The notes under the pieces are model-generated. The model worked only from the letters and a program-made list of their open reading frames with translations, was not told the origin of the DNA and made no database searches. Of a stretch of 64,000 bases of DNA, positions 54,913 to 64,000 are shown piece after piece (position 1 is the stretch's first letter; each line of letters begins with the position of its first letter). Source of the DNA: Citrobacter koseri (GTDB lineage: Bacteria > Pseudomonadota > Gammaproteobacteria > Enterobacterales > Enterobacteriaceae); assembly GCA_900446925.1 (NCBI GenBank), contig UAVY01000009.1, forward strand, positions 104,938 through 168,937, read 5' to 3'. Position numbers and translations under genes: made by a program.

Positions 54913-55956
54913 ATGAGCGAGCACGCTATTCGTTTAACGCAATACAGCCACGGAGCCGGTTGCGGTTGTAAAATTTCCCCTAAAGTGTTGGAAACCATCC
55001 TGCACAGCGAGCAGGCGAAGTTTGTCGACCCGAACCTGCTTGTGGGCAATGAAACCCGCGATGACGCGGCGGTATATGACCTGGGTAATGGCACCAGCAT
55101 CATCAGCACCACCGACTTCTTTATGCCGATTGTCGATAATCCGTTCGATTTTGGCCGTATTGCGGCGACCAACGCCATCAGCGATATCTTCGCGATGGGC
55201 GGCAAACCGATTATGGCGATCGCCATTCTGGGCTGGCCCATCAACAAACTGTCGCCGGAAATTGCCAGGGAAGTCACCGAAGGCGGGCGTTTTGCCTGTC
55301 GTCAGGCGGGTATTGCGCTGGCGGGCGGGCACTCTATCGACGCGCCTGAGCCCATTTTCGGTCTGGCTGTCACCGGCGTGGTGCCGACCGAGCGCGTGAA
55401 GAAAAACAGCACCGCGCAGGCCGGATGCAAACTGTTCCTCACCAAGCCGCTGGGCATTGGCGTGTTGACCACCGCCGAGAAAAAATCACTGCTCAAGCCG
55501 GAACATCAGGGGCTGGCGACAGAAGTGATGTGCCGGATGAACATTGCGGGGGCGTCGTTTGCCCATATCGACGGCGTGAAAGCGATGACCGACGTGACCG
55601 GTTTTGGTCTGCTGGGGCACCTCAGCGAAATGTGCCAGGGCGCAGGCGTGCAGGCGCGGATCTGCTATCAGGACATTCCAAAACTGCCGGGCGTCGAAGA
55701 GTACATTAAACTTGGCGCAGTGCCGGGGGGGACGGAGCGTAATTTCGCCAGCTATGGCCATCTGATGGGCGACATGCCGCGCGAGGTGCGTGATCTGCTG
55801 TGTGATCCGCAAACGTCTGGCGGCCTGCTGCTGGCGGTCACGCCGGAAGCGGTAGAGGAAGTGAAAGTCACCGCGGCGGAGTTTGGTATTGAACTGACGG
55901 CGATTGGTGAACTGGTTGACGCCCGTGGCGGTCGCGCCATGGTAGAGATCCGTTAA
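54913..55956 (+). CDS. selD: selenophosphate synthase SelD
   Basis: Makes selenophosphate for selenocysteine tRNA and 2-selenouridine. 347 residues. Catalytic Cys17 and Lys20 in [10 protein letters not shown]; Asp-rich ATP site in [11 protein letters not shown] and [20 protein letters not shown] 54913 (MSEHAIRL) rather than the ATG two codons before. Intact. The stop is four bases before topB, so they form an operon. Confidence 0.97.
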   Translation: MSEHAIRLTQYSHGAGCGCKISPKVLETILHSEQAKFVDPNLLVGNETRDDAAVYDLGNGTSIISTTDFFMPIVDNPFDFGRIAATNAISDIFAMGGKPIMAIAILGWPINKLSPEIAREVTEGGRFACRQAGIALAGGHSIDAPEPIFGLAVTGVVPTERVKKNSTAQAGCKLFLTKPLGIGVLTTAEKKSLLKPEHQGLATEVMCRMNIAGASFAHIDGVKAMTDVTGFGLLGHLSEMCQGAGVQARICYQDIPKLPGVEEYIKLGAVPGGTERNFASYGHLMGDMPREVRDLLCDPQTSGGLLLAVTPEAVEEVKVTAAEFGIELTAIGELVDARGGRAMVEIR

Positions 55957-55960
55957 TTCG

Positions 55961-57904
55961 ATGCGGTTGTTTATTGCCGAAAAGCCGAGTCTGGGCCGCG
56001 CCATTGCGGATGTGCTGCCAAAGCCGCACCGCAAAGGCGACGGCTTTATCGAATGCGGGAATGGACAGGTGGTCACCTGGTGCATCGGCCATCTGCTTGA
56101 ACAGGCGCAGCCGGACGCGTATGACGGTCGTTATGCGCGCTGGAATCTGGCCGATCTGCCGATTGTGCCGGAAAAGTGGCAGCTCCAGCCGCGTCCTTCC
56201 GTGATGAAGCAGCTCAATGTCATTAAGCGCTTTTTACATGACGCAAGCGAAGTGATTCACGCGGGAGACCCGGATCGCGAAGGGCAACTGCTGGTGGACG
56301 AGGTGCTGGATTATCTGCAACTGTCCCCGGAAAAACGCCAGCAGGTGCAGCGTTGCCTGATCAACGATCTTAACCCGCAGGCGGTGGAGCGTGCGATTTC
56401 CCGGCTGCGCGCCAACAGCGAATTTGTGCCGCTGTGCGTCTCCGCGCTGGCGCGTGCGCGCGCCGACTGGCTGTATGGCATTAACATGACCCGCGCGTAT
56501 ACCCTTCTCGGGCGCAACGCGGGCTACCAGGGCGTGCTCTCGGTAGGGCGTGTTCAGACACCGGTTCTCGGGCTGGTGGTTCGCCGCGATGAAGAGATCG
56601 AGAACTTCGTCGCCAAAGATTTCTTTGAAGTGAAAGCACATATCGTCACGCCAGCTGAGGAGCGGTTTACCGCCATCTGGCAACCCAGTGAAGCGTGCGA
56701 ACCGTATCAGGATGAAGAGGGGCGTTTGCTGCATCGTCCGCTGGCGGAGCATGTGGTGAATCGTATTAACGGTCAGCCCGCGATCGTCACCAGCTATAAC
56801 GATAAACGGGAATCAGAATCTGCCCCGCTGCCGTTTTCGCTGTCGGCGTTGCAGATTGAAGCGGCGAAACGCTTTGGCCTGAGCGCGCAGAACGTGCTTG
56901 ATATCTGCCAGAAGTTGTACGAAACCCACAAATTAATTACCTATCCGCGTTCCGACTGCCGCTATCTGCCGGAAGAACATTTTGCCGGACGCCATGCGGT
57001 GATGAACGCCATTGGCGTGCATGCTGCGGATTTGTTGCCGCAGCCGGTGGTTGACCCGGACACGCGAAACCGCTGCTGGGATGATAAAAAAGTTGACGCT
57101 CACCACGCGATCATCCCGACTGCGCGCAGTTCATCAATTTCCCTCAGCGACAATGAAGCGAAGGTGTACAACCTGATCGCACGCCAGTACCTGATGCAAT
57201 TCTGCCCGGACGCGGTATTTCGCAAATGCGTCATTGAACTGGAGATTGCGAAGGGGAAATTCGTCGCCAAAGCGCGTTTTCTGGCGGAGGCCGGATGGCG
57301 AACGCTGTTGGGCAATAAAGAGCGTGACGAAGAGAACGACGGTACGCCGTTACCGGTGGTGGCGAAAGACGACGAGTTGCTGTGCGAAAAGGGCGAGGTC
57401 GTTGAGCGTCAGACCCAGCCGCCACGCCATTTTACCGATGCTACGCTGCTGTCCGCCATGACCGGGATTGCCCGTTTCGTGCAGGATAAAGATCTGAAAA
57501 AGATCCTGCGAGCGACCGACGGGCTGGGAACCGAAGCGACGCGCGCGGGCATTATCGAACTGCTGTTCAGGCGCGGATTCCTGACCAAGAAAGGGCGTTA
57601 CATTCATTCAACGGATGCCGGGAAAGCCCTGATTCACTCGTTACCGGAGATGGCTGCCCGACCGGATATGACGGCGCACTGGGAGTCTGTCCTGACGCAA
57701 ATCAGTGAAAAGCAGTGCCGCTATCAGGATTTTATGCAGCCGCTGGTCGGCACGCTGTTTCAGTTGATCGATCAGGCTAAACGCACGCCGGTACGTCAGT
57801 TCCGGGGCATTGTCGCGCCAGGCGGTGGCGGCGAGAAGAAAAAGAGCGCGCCCCGTAAGCGAGCGGCGAAAAAAAGCCCGCCGTCAGAAGAGGCGAGCGT
57901 ATAA
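55961..57904 (+). CDS. topB: DNA topoisomerase III
   Basis: Type IA topoisomerase, 647 residues, decatenates with RecQ. TOPRIM start [20 protein letters not shown] and [14 protein letters not shown]; active Tyr in [14 protein letters not shown]. The C-terminal tail is lysine-rich ([14 protein letters not shown]), as usual. Intact and translated right after selD. Confidence 0.96.
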   Translation: MRLFIAEKPSLGRAIADVLPKPHRKGDGFIECGNGQVVTWCIGHLLEQAQPDAYDGRYARWNLADLPIVPEKWQLQPRPSVMKQLNVIKRFLHDASEVIHAGDPDREGQLLVDEVLDYLQLSPEKRQQVQRCLINDLNPQAVERAISRLRANSEFVPLCVSALARARADWLYGINMTRAYTLLGRNAGYQGVLSVGRVQTPVLGLVVRRDEEIENFVAKDFFEVKAHIVTPAEERFTAIWQPSEACEPYQDEEGRLLHRPLAEHVVNRINGQPAIVTSYNDKRESESAPLPFSLSALQIEAAKRFGLSAQNVLDICQKLYETHKLITYPRSDCRYLPEEHFAGRHAVMNAIGVHAADLLPQPVVDPDTRNRCWDDKKVDAHHAIIPTARSSSISLSDNEAKVYNLIARQYLMQFCPDAVFRKCVIELEIAKGKFVAKARFLAEAGWRTLLGNKERDEENDGTPLPVVAKDDELLCEKGEVVERQTQPPRHFTDATLLSAMTGIARFVQDKDLKKILRATDGLGTEATRAGIIELLFRRGFLTKKGRYIHSTDAGKALIHSLPEMAARPDMTAHWESVLTQISEKQCRYQDFMQPLVGTLFQLIDQAKRTPVRQFRGIVAPGGGGEKKKSAPRKRAAKKSPPSEEASV

Positions 57905-57911
57905 CGCACAG

Positions 57912-57971
57912 GCCGGATAAGGCACTTACGCCGCCATCTGGCAATGCCTGATGGCGCTGCGCTTATCAGGC
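57912..57971. repeat. REP pair between topB and gdhA
   Basis: GCCGGATAAGGCACTTACGCC...TCTGGC at 57912-57942, then GCCTGATGGCGCTGCGC...ATCAGGC at 57946-57971, between convergent genes. Confidence 0.82.
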
Positions 57972-57988
57972 CTGCATGCCACGGAAAA

Positions 57989-59348
<1,360 letters not shown>

Positions 59349-59570
59349 TTATGTATTGATATGGTTATATTTATAATGTTGTGTTTCGTGTTTATGCAGT
59401 TTTTGACTATACCACCAGCAGTGTGACGGTAAGCAAGAAAAAAAAATGGCGTGCCAGGGAAATTAATAACGGCGCGCGCGTCATAATAAAAAAGCGATGG
59501 ATGGAGTGGCTAAAGTTTCAGTCGCTTACGACCGTTATACTGAAGGTAGGCTTCATAACAAGGAAACGCT

Positions 59571-59846
59571 ATGCATCGTTTATTTATCGCGGCAGCAGCG
59601 GCGATGGTCTCTTTTGCCGCGCTGGCGAATCAGCATTATCGCCCGGATGTGGAGGTTAACGTCCCGCCCGAAGTGTTCAGCTCCAGCGGGCAGCGTGCGC
59701 AGCCCTGCAATCAGTGCTGCGTCTACCAGGATCAAAACTATTCGGAAGGAGCGGTGATCAAAGCCGAAGGCGTGCTGCTGCAATGCCAGCGCGACGAAAA
59801 AACGCTCAGCACGAATCCGTTGGTCTGGCGTCGCGTAAAGCCATAA
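59571..59846 (+). CDS. ynjH: YnjH, DUF1496 exported protein
   Basis: A 91-residue protein with a signal peptide (MHRLFIAAAAAMVSFAALA) and a mature part containing PCNQCCVYQDQNY and a C-terminal LLQCQRDEK, so several cysteines in the periplasm. Nearly identical to E. coli YnjH. It starts behind AAGGAAACG. Function unknown. Confidence 0.92.
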   Translation: MHRLFIAAAAAMVSFAALANQHYRPDVEVNVPPEVFSSSGQRAQPCNQCCVYQDQNYSEGAVIKAEGVLLQCQRDEKTLSTNPLVWRRVKP

Positions 59847-59852
59847 ACGCCT

Positions 59853-60218
59853 CTAACAGCGAATGTCCGCAGGCGCAAGCGGGTAACGCAGCGCCTCTTT
59901 TGGCGAACACCAGATCATGTTCTGGTGATAATGCGCGGTGACGGCACCGGTAAACGCCGGGACGTGCCAGGCGTGCAGATGGATCAGCCGGCCAGAGACT
60001 TCGCGCTGATGGCTGGCGATATAGCGCCCGACAACCGCCTCAATACCCAACTCTTCACGCAGTTCGCGAATCAACGCCTGAGGTTGCGTCTCACTGGACT
60101 CCACTTTGCCTCCGGCAAACTCCCACATACCCGGCTGATCGGCGTGTTCCGGGCGTTGAGCCAGCAATATTTTGTCGTCACGCTCAATGATTGCGGCGAC
60201 GACATCAATGGTTTTCAT
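59853..60218 (-). CDS. nudG: Nudix hydrolase NudG (C-terminus frameshifted)
   Basis: CTP pyrophosphohydrolase, also acts on oxidised dCTP. Nudix box GGKVESSETQPQALIRELREELGI intact (GG at about residue 37). The frame ends early as ADIRC; adding one C near 59866 restores LLEAFMALRDA and carries the protein to a TGA at 59808-59806, for about 137 residues, overlapping the 3' end of ynjH. Start taken at MKTIDVVAAI (60218); two ATGs lie just upstream. Confidence 0.9.
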   Translation of the reverse strand: MKTIDVVAAIIERDDKILLAQRPEHADQPGMWEFAGGKVESSETQPQALIRELREELGIEAVVGRYIASHQREVSGRLIHLHAWHVPAFTGAVTAHYHQNMIWCSPKEALRYPLAPADIRC

Positions 60219-60297
60219 CATATTCATCAAGGTTCAACAACGGAAAGTGACATACTATCCTTATCTTTGCGTGACCTAAAGTCTTCAGGAGCAAGCG

Positions 60298-60867
60298 TTG
60301 AACGATCCACAACCCTGGGTTAGCCCATTGACCCATATCCCTTCCAGTCTGAAACCTCTCGTCGCTACGCAGAAAAAACATTACGGCGACGTTCTGCACC
60401 CCACGCGCTGGTGGGGGGCGAATGCCGTTTCTGTTCTGGCTGGTGGCGCTGTTTGTCGGGTTTCTGGAACGTAAGCGCGCGCGGTTACGCCGGTGATGCG
60501 CGCGTTGTTGATGACGCGCGTTTCGCAGGTGTGCCATTGCGCCTTCTGTGTGGATGCCAACAGTTTACGTCTGGCCGAACGGTGTGGGGCGCTGGATAAA
60601 GTACAGGCCGTTGCCGGGTGGCAATCGTCCACGCTGTTCAGCGAGGAGGAGCGTGTCGCACTGGCTTATGCCGAGGCCGTGACCGCCACGCCGCCGCAGG
60701 TTGATGAGGCGCTCAAGGCGATGATGAAACGCTATTTTACTGACGACGCGATTACCGAAATGACGGCGCTGATCGCCTTTCAGAACCTGTCGGCGCGTTT
60801 TAATGCCGCGCTGGATATTCCTTCGCAAGGGCTGTGTGACGCATTGAAAGGAGCGCCACATGTTTGA
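60298..60867 (+). CDS. ynjA: YnjA-like AhpD/carboxymuconolactone decarboxylase-like protein (frameshifted)
   Basis: About 188 residues when restored. TTG 60298 behind CAGGAGCAAGC gives LNDPQPWVSPLTHIP. A membrane-like helix MPFLFWLVALFVGFLERKR is followed by the AhpD-type redox motif CHCAFCVDANSLRLAERCG and the closing FQNLSARFNAALDIP. Breaks: the G6 run near 60416 and near 60492. Its stop overlaps the ynjF start. In E. coli ynjA is at the other end of the ynj cluster, so the order differs or this is a paralog. Confidence 0.75.
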
Positions 60868-61494
60868 TCGGCATCTGCACCCACGGGTTAAACCGCTCCT
60901 GCACCGCTGTGCCGCGTATCTCGATAAACCGGCGATCACCCCGGACGGCCTGACGCTGTTCGGATTTGCCATTGGCGTGCTGGCGCTGCCGTTTCTGGCG
61001 CTGGGCTGGTATCTGGCCGCGCTGGCGGCCATTGTGCTGAATCGCCTGTTCGACGGGCTGGATGGCGCGCTGGCGCGGCGCAGAGGGTTAACCGATGCGG
61101 GGGGATTTCTTGATATCACCCTCGACTTTCTGTTTTATGCGCTGGTTCCGTTTGGTTTTATCCTGGCCGCACCGGAACAAAACGCGCTGGCAGGGGCTGG
61201 CTGCTGTTTGCGTTTATCGGTACGGGCAGTAGTTTTCTGGCGTTTGCGGCGCTGGCGGCGAAGCATCAGATTGATAATCCGGGCTATGCGCACAAATCGT
61301 TTTACTATCTGGGCGGGTTGACCGAAGGCACCGAGACAATATTGCTTTTTGTTCTGAGCTGCCTGTTTCCGCGTTATTTCCCCGTTCTGGCGTGGGTATT
61401 TGGCGCGTTGTGCTGGATGACCACCCTGACAAGGGTCTGGAGTGGATACCTGACGCTGAAGGTTATCCGGCCTGGAAAAAGAGCCTCCCTGTAG
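60860..61494 (+). CDS. ynjF: YnjF, CDP-alcohol phosphatidyltransferase (frameshifted)
   Basis: An inner-membrane enzyme of about 210 residues with the CDP-alcohol motif DGLDGALARRRG...GGFLDITLD near residue 57-80. The N-terminal MFDRHLHPRVKPLL is conserved. The frame breaks near 61196 (GCTGG run); the second half GTGSSFLAFAALAAKHQI to RPGKRASL is in another frame and ends at 61494. The phospholipid product is unknown. Confidence 0.88.
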
Positions 61495-61574
61495 GCCTGA
61501 TAAGCGTAGCGCCATCAGGCATCAGTATGGCACGACGCTTTCCCGTAGGCCTGATAAGCGCAGCGCCATCAGGC
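61495..61574. repeat. two REP units in direct orientation between ynjF and ynjE
   Basis: CCTGATAAGCGTAGCGCCATCAGG at 61496-61519 and the same with one change at 61550-61573. Both are preceded by CCTGTAG/CCCGTAG, giving a 54-base tandem unit. Confidence 0.88.
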
Positions 61575-61583
61575 GCATTACGA

Positions 61584-62894
61584 CTACTTACTGCTGTCCG
61601 GGCCGCGCTCGCCGGTGGACACCGGATTTTTCGGATCGCTGCTCCATTCGTACCAACCGCCGTCATACACGGCGACGTTTTTCCAGCCCCATCGCCCCGC
61701 GCGTACATAAACGTTTCGGAGGCGCGCCAGCCGGTGCCGCAATAGAAGGCAACGTGCTGATCCGGCAGGATATCCCACTGCTTCCACATGGCGGCGATAT
61801 CCTCTGCGCTGCGCATGGTGCCGTCCGGGTTATGGAAATCCTCCATATGCGTGGAGTCGCTGCCCGCATGTCCCCAGCGCGCGCCGGCAATTTCGCCTTT
61901 TGGCTTGATATAGCTGTATCCGCTGGTGGTGCCGATAAATTCCGGCCAGGAACGGATACTGACCAGCGATGCGTCCTGACGGTGCAGCAGGGCGCGGGCC
62001 TGTTCCATATCCAGCATTAACTGCGGCTGCGCTGGGATCGCCACGCCAAAGTCGGGTTCCGGCTTCACGTCAGCGGGCATGCCGCGTTCAACCGGCAGGC
62101 CCGCATCGGACCAGGTTTGCCAGCCGCCGTCGAGCAGACGAACGTCCTTCACGCCCGCATAGAGCATAATCTGCGCAACGCGCGCCGCAGCGTATACGTC
62201 GCGGCCATACAGAATAACCGTCGTGTCATGGCGAATACCGTGTTTCGCCAGCATCGCTTTCAACTGCGCGTCAGAGACTTTATTCCACAGCGGTTCGCTT
62301 TCCACCTCATTGGTGTCGATGTATCCGGCGCCGGGAATGTGGCTGAGCAGATAATATTTCGGCGCGCCCCAGCCTGCTTCAATCACCTTCCAGTCTCCCC
62401 GCCGGTTTAGCCGTAACCGGCTGGTTTTGTTGAAGGGCATGCAACCACTGTGGGTATGCTAATTGCTCGAAGTGAGGGAGCTTTTGCAGTCGGGAAGGAT
62501 CGGTCAGCGCATCGCTCAGCGTAGCAATCTGGCTGAAGCCTGCCTTCTGTAAACGTGATTTCACCGCCTGTACGCCACTGTCATTGCCATACAGCGCCAG
62601 CGGGGCGTCTTTCCTGAGCTGATGCAGTTGCAGCCAGGCGGCGAGCTGCTCGTCGCTCATTTTATCGAGCCAGGAGGCTGACAGATTCAGTGCGGAAGGT
62701 TCGTGACCGGAAGGGCCATTAAGGGTTTGCGGCCAGCCGTTGTAGAAAGCGCTCTGGCGCGTATCAATTGCGGCGCCCTGTTTTTGCTGTAGCTGGCTGA
62801 AGGTAAGCGACTGCGCCATATCAGCAGCCCAGGAGGAAGCGCAGGCGAGTCCTGAAGCCAGTGCCAGCGCGGTCATTTGAGAAACACGTTTCAT
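61584..62894 (-). CDS. ynjE: thiosulfate sulfurtransferase YnjE (frameshifted)
   Basis: A periplasmic rhodanese with three rhodanese-like domains, 435 residues when restored. Signal peptide to SSWA; catalytic Cys in the last domain in VAFYCGTGWRASE. Three extra G bases break the frame: the G4 run near 62400 and two G runs near 61690-61700; the span is exactly three bases over. It may supply sulfur or interact with MoaB-type partners as suggested for E. coli. Confidence 0.92.
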
Positions 62895-62981
62895 CGAATA
62901 GCCCGACGTTAAAATAAGAGGGCGCCATTCTCTGCTGGCTGGCAGGGAAAAACTTTGCGTTAACGCAGTTTGTCGGCATAT

Positions 62982-63614
62982 TCACGCCCACGCCTCCATC
63001 TGGAGCACCGTGCCGCCGGGAGGGACATCCTGGATATCGTGCGTCACCTGTACCACCGGAATATTTTGTTGCCGTACTTCGGCAAAGACCCACCGGCGGA
63101 AGGCGTCGCGGCGCCCGGCGTCCAGTCGGCTGAACGGCTCATCCAGCAGTAATGCCTGCGGTTGTGCCAGCAGCGCGCGAAGCAGGGCCACCCTGGCGCG
63201 CTGGCCGCCGGACAATGACGCCGGATCGCGGCGGCTGAACCCGTCCAGCCCGGCGCGCTCAAGAGCATGCCGCACTTCCGTTTGTCTGGCCGCCCCTTTT
63301 ATCGCGGCAGGCAGCGCCAGCAGTAGGTTCTGCCCGACGCTGAAATGGTCAAACAGCAGGGCATCCTGAAACAAAATACCGATTTGACGTTGCGCGGTGG
63401 GGAGCGTATCGATGCGTCGTTCGTTGAGCCAAAGCTCGCCGGAGGCCTGAAACTGAGACGGCAGTGCGCCGACCATCCACGAAAACAGCGAAGACTTTCC
63501 GCTACCGGAGGGTCCCATTAACGTGACAATGTCACCTTTTTTGACCTGAAAGGCGACCTGATTCAATAAGCGGTGATTGTCCTGGCGCAGCGTGAGATGT
63601 TGAACGATGAGCAT
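62982..63614 (-). CDS. ynjD: YnjD, ABC transporter ATPase
   Basis: A 210-residue ATP-binding subunit: Walker A MGPSGSGKSSLF, signature LSGGQRARVALL, Walker B ALLLDEPFSRLD and the H-loop QVTHDIQDVP. The ATG at 63614 overlaps the ynjC stop (TAATG); the longer frame from 63875 is out of phase with ynjC and rejected. It energises the YnjBCD importer, whose substrate is unknown. Confidence 0.93.
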   Translation of the reverse strand: MLIVQHLTLRQDNHRLLNQVAFQVKKGDIVTLMGPSGSGKSSLFSWMVGALPSQFQASGELWLNERRIDTLPTAQRQIGILFQDALLFDHFSVGQNLLLALPAAIKGAARQTEVRHALERAGLDGFSRRDPASLSGGQRARVALLRALLAQPQALLLDEPFSRLDAGRRDAFRRWVFAEVRQQNIPVVQVTHDIQDVPPGGTVLQMEAWA

Positions 63615-64000
63615 TAGCGGAGTCCTTGACGATAGTGGCCAATGACGCGTGAACATAGCGCCGTCAGCGCGAAAACCAGCAGGGGTAACAGCAGTTGCCA
63701 TAGCGCCTGCGACGCAAGAATTGTGGTACTGCCGCCGCTGCTGAGCGCCACGGCTTCTGTGGTGAGCGTAGGATAGCGTCCGGCGCCCAGCCAGAGTGTC
63801 GGCATGTATTGGGCGATGCTGACGGAAAAACCGACCGCGAAGGCAAACAATGCGGGGCGCAGTAAAAGTGGGCACTTGATGCGCCAGAAGATACGAGCCC
63901 GCGTCCAGCCCAGCGTTTGCGCGATCAGCACCAGCCGTGGGTCAATGCGCTGCCAGGCGGGTTTGAGGACGAATAACATCCACGGGATAACCCACAGCAG
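63614..64000 (-). CDS. ynjC: YnjC, ABC transporter permease, C-terminal part
   Basis: The C-terminal 128 residues of a permease; the gene continues past the window. The EAA-type loop is visible as LVLIAQTLGWTRARIFWRIKCPLL, followed by three hydrophobic segments. It ends in the TAATG overlap with ynjD. The order ynjB-C-D-E matches E. coli. Confidence 0.9.
   Translation of the reverse strand: MLWVIPWMLFVLKPAWQRIDPRLVLIAQTLGWTRARIFWRIKCPLLLRPALFAFAVGFSVSIAQYMPTLWLGAGRYPTLTTEAVALSSGGSTTILASQALWQLLLPLLVFALTALCSRVIGHYRQGLR

Noticed and set aside
61495..61574. CRISPR-like repeat
   Set aside because: Two REP palindromes with a 54-base period; no spacers, no cas genes. I saw no CRISPR array anywhere in the window.

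Overview
The window is a piece of a Salmonella chromosome carrying the end of a lambdoid prophage. The backbone (purB-hflD-mnmA-nudJ-rluE-icd, then leuE-yeaR-yoaG, yeaQ to gapA, msrB to sppA, selD-topB-gdhA, and the ynj genes) is enterobacterial, with proteins that closely match their E. coli counterparts. In E. coli, icd and the leuE/yeaR region lie far apart; here they are joined, as I recall for Salmonella. A RyhB-2-type sRNA next to yeaQ also fits Salmonella. The region between icd and leuE does not hold the pagC/pagD/envE genes I remember from serovar Typhimurium, so this is probably a divergent serovar, subspecies or species. I cannot name it from sequence alone.

Layout: 1-15.4 kb is the late end of a siphovirus-type prophage: tape measure, tail-tip assembly, host-specificity protein, tailspike, and several moron-like cargo genes (a lipoprotein, an HEVGH protein, a membrane-anchored SGNH-type esterase, an O-antigen-type acyltransferase). 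It ends with a LexA-controlled umuDC pair and abuts purB. From 15.5 to 21.3 kb is conserved housekeeping. From 21.3 to 29.2 kb is an accessory segment: a small secreted protein behind a Zur-like box, an extra LpxL-type lipid A acyltransferase, small envelope proteins, a RyhB-like sRNA with a strong Fur box, a universal stress protein, an FNR-preceded torY-torZ pair and Zur-controlled zinT. From 29.4 to 30.8 kb are leuE and NsrR-controlled yeaR-yoaG. From 31 to 34.2 kb is a second accessory segment with an unknown membrane protein, a cysteine version of formate dehydrogenase H and the second RyhB. From 34.3 to 64 kb runs the conserved yeaQ to ynjC segment with REP and ERIC elements.

At least 22 genes are interrupted by single-base indels, including icd, gdhA, sppA, pncA and ydjA. 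Where the original frame can be inferred, almost all are one extra base in a homopolymer run. I therefore read most of them as sequencing or assembly errors and annotate the genes as full-length units with the break described.

Regulatory themes visible in the DNA: iron (two Fur-controlled RyhB RNAs), zinc (Zur box at zinT and a Zur-like box at 21.7 kb), anaerobiosis (FNR site at torYZ), nitrosative stress (NsrR site at yeaR) and SOS (LexA box at umuDC). The best candidates for something new are the RyhB-like gene at 23.6 kb, which would be a third copy if the usual two also exist, and the prophage's paired O-acetyl-type transferase and esterase next to its tailspike.
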